A stretch of DNA of 64,000 nt from Halichondria panicea (taxonomy: Eukaryota > Porifera > Demospongiae > Suberitida > Halichondriidae): positions 2,618,067-2,682,066 of the forward strand of contig NC_087382.1 in the NCBI RefSeq assembly GCF_963675165.1, written 5' to 3'. Below the pieces are notes generated by a model. That model was not told the DNA's origin, did no database searches, and was given only the letters and a program-made list of their open reading frames with translations. Both the position numbers and the translations under genes were made by a program. Shown here in pieces: positions 1 through 12,259 of the stretch. Each line of letters opens with the position of its first letter. Positions within the stretch are counted from its first letter, which is position 1.

Positions 1-1195
1 TCATGTGAGGTATCTCCTTCTTCAGTGACATAAGATGGTACAGCATCAGTCAGTACAGTAGAGGCTGTGTACAATAATTATAGATATAATATTATGGTAT
101 TTACATGCACATGCATGCACTGCAGCTGATGATGCTTTGATGTATACGTACCTTTTGCAATGTTTACATCAACGGACAAATATATATATAGGTCTGGATT
201 CACAGACTTATTAAGGTGGAGTGGATAGCACACATTTGTTGACTTGTGTTGCTCCGTTTCAGCTTTCATTTGTATGCAGGGAATTTCACGACCCAGGCTG
301 AAATTATCAATTTGTCTTTTTTTCACCTGCATGCATGAACATCATTTATAAACAGAATCCTGATTCCAATGCAATCAAGCTTTACCACGAACACACACAT
401 TTAATGTTACATACGACTGAACCCACAACGCACTGTATATAAGTGAAATATATAATAGCAAGTTCCCAACCCGTCCCACGAAAAGTAAACTTGCATGCAT
501 GTGTCACTATATATAATGTACTCCTCACGTACTTTTTGAGTCATGAGAGGTTTGAGTATCCAGTCACTTTCACACACGCCTTCAAGTGGTAGTGCTAAAT
601 CAACTGTGTCACTGATGTCTTTGAAATCAAATATGACATAGCAACCCTTCTTCTTCCCATACTCATTATCAACTTCCTGTATACCAGTGCAAACAATGTA
701 TGATCTTAGAAGCTCGAGAATTCTTTATAGCACAAGCTATTGAGATGGTAATGAGTATTTAGAGGCTAGGTCAATTAGGCCTGTGCTCAATGAATGCGTG
801 ATAGCCAGCAATCAGTTATTCTAACACACTGCATGATCTCACATTTTGGTGTGTATATATACATGAATACGACTATATATATACTGACTTACAGTTTTGT
901 GAGATTCTTCATTCTTTGTAATCACCATGTGAATGTAATGATAAAGAGTATTCAAAGAGGATAGCAGTGTATAACAAATCAACTGACTCCTTTCCACAGA
1001 TACACACACCACAGAAATGCAATAGTGCCACAAAAGTCATCATCAGAAAATGACATGTGTCCATCGACCCTTTGAAATACATAAGGAGGCTCCTTTTCAG
1101 AACATGTTGCTCTACAAAACGATATAGATGCTTTGATGAACCGGGTTTAGCAAAATGCTGTGTTTGACCGGGTAACCGGGATGACTCCTCCTAGA
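1..1195 (-). pseudogene. Broken partial copy of the ZU5/UPA-like exons
   Basis: Reading the minus strand, three blocks match exons of the gene at 3.1-6.7 kb in the same order: about 1175-896 (end of the ZU5-like domain), about 676-536 (matching the intact exon starting EVDTVYGKK) and about 329-150 (UPA-like exon, CYPLHLNKSVNPDL). The ZU5-like block carries a 2-base insertion, a deletion of about three codons and a further frameshift relative to the intact copy, so it cannot encode the domain. Splice donors are still visible (gtaagt below 896). Homology stops near 1180-1195, just before LINE-derived sequence, and the upstream part of the ZU5 exon is missing. Bases 1-70 may hold one further exon (open, preceded by cag on the minus strand), but I cannot confirm it. 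This is a decayed segmental duplicate. Confidence 0.7.
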
Positions 1196-1239
1196 GGGTG
1201 CTGCTCAACTATATATATCTTCACCATTAACAATACTAT

Positions 1240-2600
1240 ACATGTCCATCCAACAGGGCATCTTATCCTTCAACTGGAAAACTTCTAACATTACCCCTCT
1301 CCACAAGAAAGGACCTTGAACTCACCTACCAACTACAGACCAATCAGTTTAACATCAATCGCTGTCAAAACACTAGAAAAAATTATTCACACAATGCTAT
1401 ACAACTATCTACTGCAGGACAACAATATTTTATCACCAATCCAACACGGCTTCAGACCTCGCCACAGCTGCCAGTCACAGCTACTAGAAACCATTGATGA
1501 CTGGTCAAAGAGTATAAATGACATCGCTTCCACCCATGCTATCTTTCTGGACTTTTCTAAAGCATTAATTTGACATAGATCTAGTTCTTCACTTAAGTCT
1601 TATACATGGCGACTTGCTGAAGTGGTTCCAGGCCGCCTTCTAACGAATAGGAAGCAAAGGGATGATCAATCCTATGCCCACTTCTATTCACATAAATGAT
1701 ATTGTAACTTCCACAGCCAGACTGTTTGCAGACGATTGTGTACTCTACAGAGAAATTAGAACACCTAGTGACTCGAATTAGAAACTACTTCAAACTGACC
1801 TCAACAAACTAGCTAAATGGTCTAACAGGTGCATGCATGGCAACTCAAGCTTAATGTAAATGTATATAGCTAAGACCATGTGTATTTCCAACAAAAAACC
1901 ATCACCAACTATCAACTACGTACTACATCAACAATTCCAATCTCAATGGGTTCAAACTTTCAAATAGATCTACCTTGGAATTGTAATAGACTGGAAATTG
2001 ACATGGAGAGACCAAGTCAACCAAGTAACCTTGAAGGCAACCAAAATCTTAAACTTGCTGAGGCGTAACATGCATAAATCATCTAAGCTAGCCAAATCAA
2101 GAGCCTTCACACCCCTTGTACTTTCACACCTGGAGTTATCAGCCCCAGTCTGGTCGCCTCACTTGAAGAAAGATAATAAGCTTAGAAAACATTCAAAGAA
2201 GAGCAGCAGCAGCAAGATGGGTTGAGGCCAAATGGAACAATTAAGAGAATCACAGCTGGAGCAAATCTTATGATAAATGCCGGCTCTCACTGTCATGGTT
2301 AACGCTTGAACCATTATAACCTTTCAAGTCAGTCAACAAGGTCACACCACATGTCACTGCTCTGCAAACACGCTATATCTATAGCTATAGGGTAAACTGC
2401 TACAGATACTCATACTATGTAAATAGCTGTTTCCAGTGGAACGCTTTACCCTCAAACATTGTAAGCTGCACTACCTTGATCTCATTTAAGTCAGCACTTA
2501 GACGTCACTTCATGTAAACATTATATTTATGTGTCTTTTTTTGTGCAACGGGGAGAGCACCTCGAGAGGCTGTAAAGCTTATTTGTGTGAGCCTTTCCCA
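1240..2600 (+). mobile_element. Degraded non-LTR retrotransposon (LINE) fragment
   Basis: Plus-strand pieces of a reverse transcriptase are visible. An N-terminal RT block at 1316-1573 contains NYRPISLTS, HGFRPRHSCQSQL and AIFLDFSKA. A C-terminal block near 1998-2225 contains SHLELSAPVWSPHLKKD. Between them the frame breaks repeatedly, although remnants of the catalytic region (LFADDC, about 1722) remain. The end near 2560-2610 (TTTGAATAAAATCTGATGAT) resembles a LINE 3' end. The style is CR1/Jockey-like, but I cannot assign a clade. It is a dead, truncated copy next to the break of the ZU5 pseudogene. Confidence 0.75.
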
Positions 2601-2639
2601 TTTGAATAAAATCTGATGATAAATTGAATATTGAAACCA

Positions 2640-2990
2640 TTCCTAGAATTTACACACAATAAAAAAAATTGAGGTTTGATGGTGGTGCCTACAATCAGTT
2701 TATCTCAGGGGCTATACACTGCCGGGAAGACTGGAAGTGGAAAAAATAATGAAATAGATCTACTTGTTGATTTTGAGATCCTGCATGGCACCATGCATGC
2801 ATTAGGTTTACCCATAAATCCCTAAATGCAGAAATACAATTATTTATAATTTTCAAAACGTTACTAGATCTATAGTGTTCATGAGATTGTTTATGGTTTG
2901 GTAGTGGTGGAGGGGGTGATGGAGGGGGCGGGGCTACACTGCCGGGAACACTGCGGGTGGAAAAAATATTGAGATCCTGGCACCATAATT
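2640..2990 (-). repeat. Two relic copies of the last Hakai exons
   Basis: Bases 2881-2990 match the end of the Hakai gene at 20815-20980. Both share TGTTTATRGTTTGGTRGTGG, the GC-rich run encoding the proline tail (GGGGGCGGGGCTACACTGCC), the gaaaaaat stretch and GAGRTCCTGGCACCAT. A second, more decayed copy lies at about 2645-2775 (CTGCCGGGAAGACTGGAAGT, then GAGATCCTG, catg, GCACCAT). In both copies the intron and 5' part of the penultimate exon seen in Hakai are shortened. They are non-coding relics in tandem. Confidence 0.6.
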
Positions 2991-3096
2991 ATAGTCCATA
3001 ATTATATATAGACATACTATGCAAGTGCACTAAGTTAGTATACATGTACACGTATACTATAAATATACTGAGTATAATTATAATTATAGTACTTAC

Positions 3097-6000
3097 ATGT
3101 TTCACACAGGCTGTGTGGATGTTACGAATTGCTGTTCCGTCCTTGAGCTGCTTTGCAATGTCCACCAATCGACAATAAGTGGCTGTCGAATGGGATGGAT
3201 TTTCAAAATCAACACTTTTAGATTTCCATTTTTTTAGGGCAGCATAAAATTTCCCTGAAACACTTGAAAATGTCGGATTCTGGTCGATAGCACCAATCTC
3301 AGCACTACTGAGGCCCAGCCAGTACTTGTAATCGTTGTATCCAGCAATCTCGGTAGACAACTGGAGAAGAGCTTCATCCGAGCACTCTTGACTCAACTGA
3401 GCTGCAGTCGCTATAGAGTAAAGATAAAATATGCCTTGTATATAAGAAACTAATAATTATATGTGCATGACACAATTATTACAGTATATATATAGCACAA
3501 AGTATATTATAAGGGGCCGGTAAACCAAACACTGGGCACACTATCTCATACCTGACTCAATGGTTGTGTGAGGGACTCCATCTGTATTACCTGCAGTGTG
3601 GATATTGAAAAACGACTAGAGCACTGAAGTGGTGCTAAACCCGACATAATAATATTGAAGTAGTTTAACAAAATCTTCTATGACAGATCGAAGTTAATAA
3701 CTTGTTGTGCTGAGATATAAACTTTGGCAGCCACGCAAGTGAGAAATTACAGACAGACAGACAGACGCACTGACAGACTATCATAACCAGGGGCCGCCTA
3801 TACGCGCCTAAGGTTATATCAATCACATGACATTCAATTAAGGCGTGCATCCAATACAGTAATAGGCTCGTGGAGTTATAGACTTACGTTGTGGTTGTGA
3901 GGTATAGAGATAAGTAAACACTATAAGTATAAACTTTCGTTAATTAATCCGGTCACCCTTGGGACAGTACAGCTTGCGGGCCGGATAAATCATTATGCTC
4001 TCTATTTAAGTGTAATCAAGAGAGAAGATCGAGGGTATGCAACTCACTATCTACCCATGTAATCATCGAACTTTATGTCAGAGGCAGGATATACTATATA
4101 TACCAGTAGTGGCAAAAGTCAAGCATGCCTAAAAATAGTAACATGGATGATTATGAGAATATAGCATGCCCTCTTCTCCTCATAAGCCCCTTGGTGTAAT
4201 CAAATTGGATCTGCCAAACCACATCCACAACGTTATATCCGGCCGTAAACATATAGTTTGAGGCAACCATATATATATATTATACTGGCCAGTATACGGA
4301 ATAGCGAGTGGCCACATTTTAGAGCGAGTTTTGTGTAGTATAAACATGCTAAACCAAGTATATATATATATATATATCGAGGTGGCCGTCCGTACCTCAG
4401 AGAGCTGGAACAGAGAGCCGGAATAGCGAGAGTTTACTGTAGTTAGCATGCATGACAGCAATTAATAAGTTAGGCCTAGGGAGAGATTACCACATATTTG
4501 TGAGCACACCTTGGCAGGCCAGATACCAGAATATGCCGGATAATATTAAAACCATTCCTAACTATTATAATTAAGCGTATCTACCACGAATAGATTTGCA
4601 TCAAAGTATTAACCCAAATGTAAAATACACATGCACAGTCATGCACCACATATATAGGCATGCTCAAACTTTTAGTACTACAAACTATCTCACCAACAGT
4701 GACTTTGCATGTACTAGACGTCACAGAGCCTCCCTCATTCTCCACCACACATTGATACTCTCCGCTCTGCTCCAGTGAGGCCTGTCTCATGGTGAGAGAG
4801 GAAGTGGACACACCTTGGTAGCCATCATCTTCATCTCTGAGAGGAGTACCATATTTTGTCCACTGATAGGTGAGGCCTGTGCCCTGAGCGTGTACTGTCA
4901 GAGAGACACACTGATGAACCCTCACTTTCCTTACTAGTGGGAGGTCTCTTCTTATTGAGGGCGACTTAATGACTATGAAGAATCAAAGCACATATAATTA
5001 TAGTCATACACTATACATACGGACACCAGGCTGATGATACTTTGTCACAGTTTGATTTACCTTTGGCAATGTTTACATCAACGGACAAATATAGGTCTGG
5101 GTTCACAGACTTATTAAGGTAGAGTGGATAGCACACATTTGTTGACTTGTGTTGCTCTGTTTCAGCTTTCATTTGTATGCAGGGAATTTCACGACCCGGG
5201 CTGAAATTATCAATTTGTTTTTTTTTCACCTGCATTTAAACAGAATCTTGATTCCAATCAAGCTTTACCACGAACACACACATTTAATGTTGCACGACTG
5301 AACCCACAATGCACTGTATATAAGTGAAATATATAATAGTAAGTTACCAACCCATCCCACGAAAAGTACACTAGCATGCATGTGTCACTATAATGTACTC
5401 CTCACGTACTTTTTGAGTCATGAGAGGTTTAATTTTCCAGTCACTTTCACACACGCCTTCAAGTGGTAGTGCTAAATCAACTGTGTCACCGATGTCTTTG
5501 AAATCAAATACGACATAGCAACCCTTCTTCGCCTGCTTCTTCCCATACACAGTATCAACTTCCTGTATACCAGTGCATGACCAGTGACAAACAATGTAAT
5601 TTCAAGCACGAGATTCTTTATAGCACAAGCTATTGAGGTGCTGAGAGCATAAATATAATGGAGGCCACAGCTAGGTCATAATGACAAGGCTGCATGTGCT
5701 CAGTGAATGCATGATAGCCAATGTAACACGATCATTACTGCTGTAGCTACTGTGTAGCGGTAATTTTCGTGGGTGAACATTTTCGCTATTTGTGTCCACG
5801 TAGAGCCCTCAAAATAAAGGTTGTAATATTTGGGCTTCAATGCCAAGAAACCACACCCACCAACAGCTTTATTAACAGTGCATGCATGGGAGTTTCTCCC
5901 AGTTTTAATTTTCGCGTTAACTTCCCTTCCCTCGAAAAACGCGTGTCATGTGCGCCTATGTAAACTCCAAACCCATTCTCTTTCCTGTAGCTATATAGTT

Positions 6001-6683
6001 ACACCACTGCATGACCAACCTCCTCTGCATGGGTCTGTATAGTATACTCCCCTCCTGGCAGATAAATACTGCATGACTTACGGTTTTGTGAGTTTCTTCA
6101 TTCTTTGTAATGACCATGTGAATGTAATGAGAAGGACTCGAATAGTAATCGAAGAGGATAGCAGTGTATAACTGGTCAACAGATTCCTCTCCACCGATAC
6201 ATACACCACAGAAATGCTCCAATTCAATAGTACCACAAAAGTCATCATCAGAGAATGACACACGTGCATCAACCTTTCGGAAAACATAAGGAGGCTTCTT
6301 TTCATAACATGTTGCTCTACAAAAATATAGATGCTTTGATGAACCGGGTTTAGCACAATGCTGTATTTGAGCAAGAATTGGTTGTTGAAATGTGATGCCA
6401 CGAGGCTTACATCGTATCCAGTAGATGGCACTGACGGGCTTTAGAGTGTCGGGAAACTGATAGTCTCCAGAGGTACTTGGTGAGATTTCGAGAGTGCACT
6501 TGTCCAAACCACTTGGAAGAGTGTTTTGTTTTGCAGACAGCTGAAACCCGTGACCATCCAATTTCAAATTGCATTCCATATTCGATATTGTAACAGTAGC
6601 ACTGGCACTTAAATCTGCCCCTGGCAAGTGGAAAGGCTGACAGTTAGAAACTTTGATAAGCTCAAGCTCTGGCTCGGGGTTAT
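3097..6683 (-). CDS. ZU5/UPA-like - Ig - Death domain protein (partial)
   Basis: Minus-strand exons in compatible phase: 6683-6082, 5562-5410, 5229-5061, 4972-4694, 3590-3552 and 3410-3097. The first encodes a ZU5-like beta domain (IYWIRCKPRGITFQQPILAQ, then cysteine-rich blocks such as FCGVCIGGEE). The next two resemble a UPA-like module (ESDWKIKPLMTQK and CYPLYLNKSVNPDLYLSVD). The fourth is one Ig-like domain (LTYQWTKYG, then QASLEQSGEYQCVVENEGGS). The last is a Death-type helical domain (KYWLGLSSAEIGAID, GKFYAALKKWKSKS, TYCRLVDIAKQL). No signal peptide or membrane segment is seen, so an intracellular adaptor is likely; MALT1 is a precedent for Ig plus Death in one cytosolic protein. Both ends are unresolved. 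The first exon accepts in frame from an exon at 7206-7132, so this may be the C-terminal half of the Roco gene upstream. Between 3.6 and 4.7 kb I see only intron. Confidence 0.7.
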
Positions 6684-7131
6684 CTGAGGATATTATATGC
6701 ACAAGAAACCATGTATTATTATGATTGTATATGTACGTGTGCGTACGTGCAGCACATTTGTTTCGTTTACAATGCAATGACACGTCAAATAACGTGTAAC
6801 CACAACCATGCACAGTAAAGGTGCGAAATTAGGTATTCCAGTGACACATCCTCTATATTATGTCAGTGAGAGGCTGCATGTCTATAATAGCAGTTAAAAG
6901 CGAGCAAAAGTTATAAGAAGCTAACACATCGGCTATAACTATAGTTTGAGGCACTCTATTGAACTATCATTATTATAGCTGGTAATTTTTAAGGGCTAAT
7001 ATTTTCATGGATTTCGCAGATTTCACTAAGCCGCGAAATTACCTTCGGGGTGTAATAACACTATTTTGTGATGTGAAATAAATTACTTCTTTGGGCTGAT
7101 TAAAATGTTTGGGATCAAATGATTGACTCAC

Positions 7132-10100
7132 AATTGACTGGTTGAATGTCCTTTAACTCTCTCTTTGTTGCCTCCACTGTATCCGAGCCTCTTGTTAGTG
7201 AAGCATCTAAAAGTAAGAGTCAATTATTAAGAAAATCGACACAAAACTATTCGTAAGCATAACACTATCATACTATCTAATTGACTCACAGATGTCCCCG
7301 GCCGCGGCAGATGGTCTCTTAATTGTCATGTCTTCTTGCAAACAACTGCCGATAAGTTTCCTCAACTTGTGTGTGTGAGGGACCTCATTGGCAATGTCTC
7401 CACGGTCGATGGCTTTAGACTCGAGTACATTGATCAGTGCTTGCAGTGTGGGGGCGGGGGTGGATCGTGTCAACCATTGCTCCAGTAGTTTAGTGAAACA
7501 GTCCCCGGACTCGTTCCGATAGTCCCTCTTGATGGCCTGAACACAATATGGTGTGGTGAATTAATACTGGTATGGGCAGCCAAACATTATGCACATTCAT
7601 CTTATAATGTTACTATTTAAAACGGGCACTATTTAGCAATTGTAATTATTGTCTAGAGTAATTAAGTCCTGCTCTTAAAATTAATAATGAATGCAAAACG
7701 AATTTTTTTCATGCTTTTGATTGTTTTGAGAGTGTTAGTTAGCTAGCCCTCTTTTTCATCTGTATCTGACTCAAAACCTTCTACTCCATGCACCTTATGT
7801 TACATAATTACATATCAATAATTATATGTATAATGAATTTGCTGCAAATCCGCTAATTAAAACAAAAAAACTTAAATAGCTAAATTTTGAGCACGTTAAT
7901 AATAGCAGCATAAGGTACACTGATAGAGAAGGCAATGAAAGAATATTGATGATATGACAATCCTTTCAATTATACTGTTTGCATGTTCCTTATAACTTAT
8001 CATGCGTGACTATAAATGGCTGTTTGTAAACAATCCATCTATACTGCTACAGTTACAAAGTACACACATACACACGCAGATACACACTCACATCTAGTGT
8101 CCCCTCTTTGATCCCCAAATGCAATCCCAGACGACCCCAAGTTGCCCTAATCTCCCAGATGGCTGATCTTACTACCTTCAGATAACAATCCACACTCAAG
8201 GGCTCTGTAAGCAAAAGATGCAAGAAAATGAATAAGTGCAGCACTATAATTATATATAATGCTAGTATACACACTACGCATGCATATCACTGTATATGAC
8301 GTAAATTTACCTTCAGGAGTGAGGCGGCAAATATCAGGAGAACTGGCAGCTTTTCCTTTTTTCTGTAAATAAAATAAAATATTAAAATTATAGAGGGTGT
8401 TGAACACGCTTGTACTGAAGGTTTATGACCGACCTTGATTTTTGTTGCGATGTCTCCACGGGCAATGGCAGGAGACTCCAGTGCTCTAATAACGGCAGAC
8501 CAGGAGGGGGGAGGAGAGCGGCCCACCCAGTGATTCAGCATGGCCTCAAAGCAGTCTTCAACCATTCGATAGTCCTTCTCAATACTCTGCTCATTAATTT
8601 TACATAATTAGAAGCACACACAACAAAACATAAGTCAACGTACAATTCTTACGGTAATTAAATAGTGTGAATACTTGAGAAGGAAGGTCTCACCTTCCTA
8701 GTTTCATAATCAATGTCCAGTTCTATAGCCAGGCTGTACCAGTCAGAGCGTATCTCTTGGATCACTTCCTTTACATCCGCAAACAGCTGATCAGTTACCG
8801 AGTTCTCTGTATGAAGATAACAGTTATACAGTACAAGGTGAAAAGATTACACACACGCGTCATTCAGGCTCTAATATCACTCTCACCAACACTCTCTTTC
8901 AGGCAGTGGTATACGGTGAAGAAAGACTTCTGGTTCTTGCAAACCTGGTTCATGGAGATCTTGCAACTGATAAGCCCCTTGAAGTGATCACTTGATGACG
9001 CCTTGAATTCCAATTCATTTTTAATCCCACTGATTTTCGGAATTCTCTTCTTCCATTTGAAAGAGAGGCTTGGCTCAAGGTCCTCTAGGTCGGAGGCAAA
9101 GGGCAGGGCAAGGAGAAAAACATCGTCTCCCACGCTGACTTCCTGTATACACACATAGATGGAATGCTGACACATTTATAGTTCATAACTCACTTTTGCA
9201 AACCAGCGTTCTTGTTGGGGGCTAAGAGAGATTTTCTTAGAGCAAGCACAAGCAAAGCAGGGATCTGCTTCTGATGTGAGAAGGCAAAATTTGCCGCAGG
9301 AGCAGTCGAATGCGATGATTGGAGCAAAGAGAGGACTAATTTCCTTCATCACCAACAGAATGGTTGAGAGGACGTAGGAACAAAGCTCGTGCATCGTATG
9401 GTACCTGTCTTGTCGAATAATCCGTATCTCGTAGCAATCAACGTGAGCAATCAGGGTAACTAAATGCTTGGCTGCTTTGTGTACGTGAAAGGAGACGAGG
9501 TTTCTCTTTACCATGGAATCGACAAGTTCCCACGTCAAGCCCAGGATACCTTCGCATTTACTCCCCCTCGAGACCAATTCACTGATCATGGCACAGAATA
9601 CTCCAATGGGAACGTATTGGGGGTCAAATGTGATCTTGATAGGAGAGGGTGTATCAATGCCAGTGGGAGGTGGTTTCGTTAGTTCCTCGCGTGATGCACA
9701 CTTGAGAATGGCGGGGACGAAGTATGTTGTTTCCTCGTCACGTGCGGTATGTGTTGTGATTTTGGCCAAAAGGTGGGAATGCTCGAGTAGTATGAGCAAA
9801 TTCTCAACAGGAATCAACTGGTCTTTCTTCACATCCTGGAAAAATAAATTGCAATGAGTGATCATTTCCAGTGTGAACTGTCCCCTGAGTATCCAGCTCT
9901 TTCTTTCATCTTCTGTAAACTGAATACTGCTCTCTTCAGAATGCAGCTCTAGCAGCGGCTTGACAACGAGAGCACTGAGGCTGTTGAATACCACCTGAGG
10001 GTTGCAAATCACAAAGTCGCCAAAATAACCATCTTTGCCTTTGATGTCTGGACGATAGATCAAAGCTCCGACAAACCTATCAAGGTACCAAATGGTGAAT

Positions 10101-11743
10101 TGAATTTCTTCCACATCCATATTTAACCCCTCGGTACCGATACGAATGCAGTCTTCCATGGATATGATGTCACCTTCTTTTCTCAGTACAACTCCGAGCA
10201 AAAGCATTTGTGGGCGAATTCGAAGCTTGGAATCTCTGATATATCTATTGATCATGCCATTAACATGCTCAAGAAGAGGGTCAATATCAGAACTAGTGCC
10301 TTCATAGTTATCAACTGCTATGAACTTCTTTTCTTTTGGGTTAAAAGACAACTTCCCAAATTTGCTGGTAATTGTGCTCACGGCTTTGCTTTTCTCCGTC
10401 AGCTGTCGCTCTAAACGGTCTTCAACATCTTTCTTGAAAGCGTCTGAGTTGAGGTGTTGGCGGACTGTTTGCTGAATGGCAGCCATGTCTTGTTCAGTGA
10501 CATTTGGCTTCTTATCACTCTTCTTTGATGAATCTTGAGGCAAAAAGAGCCTAATCGCTTTTTTTTGTTCAGCAGTGGTACTATCGCTCTCGCTGGCAGT
10601 GGTGCTATCGCTCTTGCTGGCAGTGGTACTATCGCTCTTGCTGGCAGTGGTGCTATCGCTCTCGCTGGCAGTGGTGCTATCGCTCTCGCTGGCAGTGGTA
10701 CTATCGCTCTTGCTGGCAGTGGTACTATCGCTCTCACTGGCAGTGGTGCTATCGGTCTTGTCGGCAGCTTTTTTCAAGATACAACATTTTTCGAACAGAA
10801 GATCCACCTTGATTTGCATTGCCAGTTCATCCTTGAAAGTACCTATGAGGGTAGCAAGAGGCTTAGCGGAGCCTAGACTGCCCAGTTTATCGCACTGTTT
10901 TCTGTCAATATCCGAGTCAATCTTGGCATGGTGGCTGATAGCTGAGAGGATTTGAGAGAGCGTTTCTCTGCTTGTGTACGTTGAATCGTACGGTGTGATC
11001 TTGTCCTTTCCTCGTTCGTAGGATACTTCACACATTTCATCGAGGTCTTTGTCCAGTCGAAAGAATGCCAGGAAAATCCCTGCGCCTTTGCTTAGAAAAG
11101 GAAACATCTCCACGAATCCAGGCTGTCCACCGATATCAACCAGATTGAGTAGGATTGTGTCCTTCAGCACTTTGCTGTAGTCTCCTAAATTCACAATATC
11201 ATGGAGTCTTGTGATAACATTTTGAACATTGATAGTAGCCACATACTTTTTATGACTCTTTTCTGGCCTGGTTGTTGGTGAGACGGTTTTTGTTTTTGTT
11301 TTCGCTGCAGTAGCTACATCGCTCTTCTTAAGAGGTTGCTCCTCTTCAATGGTTTCCTTCAAAGGGAGGGATGTTTGTGGTTTCTTTGGCTGACTAATAT
11401 TGCTATCTTCAATAGGTTCACAGGACATAAGATAAGAAAAGATGAGCTGTGTTTCTTCCCCCAGGTTTTCAGCTGCTTTAAATGCAATCTTTGCTCCAGA
11501 TTTGCTCACAAAGGCCAATACTTGTGTACACTCGGCAAGAAATGTGCTGCAACGTTTTCTTTGGTCTTTGGGCAGCGAAGACAGGTTAGTAATGGATCCA
11601 ACAAGCCGCTGTCGGGTGGTCGTTTTGCCAATACCCGAGGGACCGATAAAGTGCATCTTGAAATACTGAAGCTCAATCGTATTCTTTCTGTCAGACATAA
11701 GCTCATCCAATTTTTGCGAGAACTTTTGGTCCTGAACACCGGC
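7132..11743 (-). CDS. Roco-like GTPase with two Death domains and a kinase-derived tail
   Basis: The main exon, from about 11743 (acceptor ttttatatag) to 9188, encodes a P-loop (FIGPSGIGKTT), a switch-II-like LLNLVDIGGQPGFVEMFPFL and a long COR-like region ending ISLSPQQERWFAK. Small exons follow: 9145-8885; 8808-8690 plus 8590-8430 (Death domain 1: VIQEIRSDWYSLAIELDI, then CFEAMLNHWVG and ALESPAIARGDIA); 8366-8311; 8202-8093 (TWGRLGLHLGIKEGTLD) plus 7546-7290 (Death domain 2: CFTKLLEQWLTRS, INVLESKAIDRGDIANE). The last of these continues into HKLRKLIGSCLQED, a protein-kinase C-terminal sequence. It either stops at 7273 (CESIR, stop) or splices at gtgagt into 7206-7132. Death-Roco proteins act as nucleotide-dependent scaffolds in death or immune signalling; that role is inferred here. 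The N-terminus upstream of 11743 was not found. Confidence 0.75.
10560..10758 (-). repeat. 24-bp coding minisatellite inside the Roco-like gene
   Basis: About eight tandem 24-bp units encode alternating SDSTTASE and SDSTTASK octapeptides between the GTPase-like part and the COR-like part. The period is a multiple of three and no frame holds a stop, so every reading frame stays open, which creates spurious Leu/Val- and Ala/Gly-rich ORFs. Units differ mainly at one Glu/Lys codon. The encoded segment is a Ser/Thr-rich, probably disordered linker. Copy number is likely to vary between individuals. Confidence 0.85.
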
Positions 11744-11943
11744 TATATAAAAGAAATATTTGGTCATTATAAGTTGTACAGAGATTCTGTACAATTTGGG
11801 GGTCAGAGGCGGTCGACTTCTTTTGATCATTAAGCCATCTAAGGTTACTAACTTTGCATTGAATACAGCATGCATGTCTTGAAATATACAGCAGTTGTGT
11901 GCATTCCACACAATAGTAATAATAGAAGTGGGACTGTTACTAT

Positions 11944-12125
11944 ATGCCTCGAGGCGTAGCCGCACAAGGAATACGGTAATTTAAAAGCTAACTATGTGTG
12001 TGTCTATTCTAGCTGTAACTGTTCAATGCAGAACTAAAGCATAGACACTGCAACGGTTGCAATGCGACAAAAACTAACAGCTTCTATATATAGGTCACGT
12101 TCTCTTGGATCGATTTTGATTCATG
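11944..12125. repeat. Dispersed repeat, inverted relative to 42736-42912
   Basis: The segment reads tgcctcgaggcgtagccgca, then a tgtgtgtgt tract, then agctgtaact, gcaacggttgcaatgcg, taacagcttctata and acgttctcttgga. The same blocks appear in reverse order and complement at 42736-42912. No protein coding potential is seen. It lies between the Roco gene and a transposon. A fragment (ctcgtgcggctacgtctcga) also occurs near 17752. Confidence 0.6.
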
Positions 12126-12259
12126 TACTTGCTAACTAAAGCTTTGTTTGAGTATGGCTATAGTTTTACTTACATGCAGTGAAGGCTGTCTTCAGAACCG
12201 TTCCTAGCATCATGCATCTGCTCACACAAAGTTTCTATTCGAGTTAGCACGTGCACTAA

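Noticed and set aside
5956-6813. Start codon at 6813 for the ZU5 protein
   Set aside because: The N-terminal 40 residues read through intron-like sequence; a clear acceptor (atatcctcag) lies at 6684, in phase with an upstream exon.
10411-10955. Ala/Gly/Leu-rich ORFs overlapping the Roco-like gene
   Set aside because: The 24-bp repeat is open in all frames; only the Ser-Thr octapeptide frame continues the GTPase/COR-like protein.
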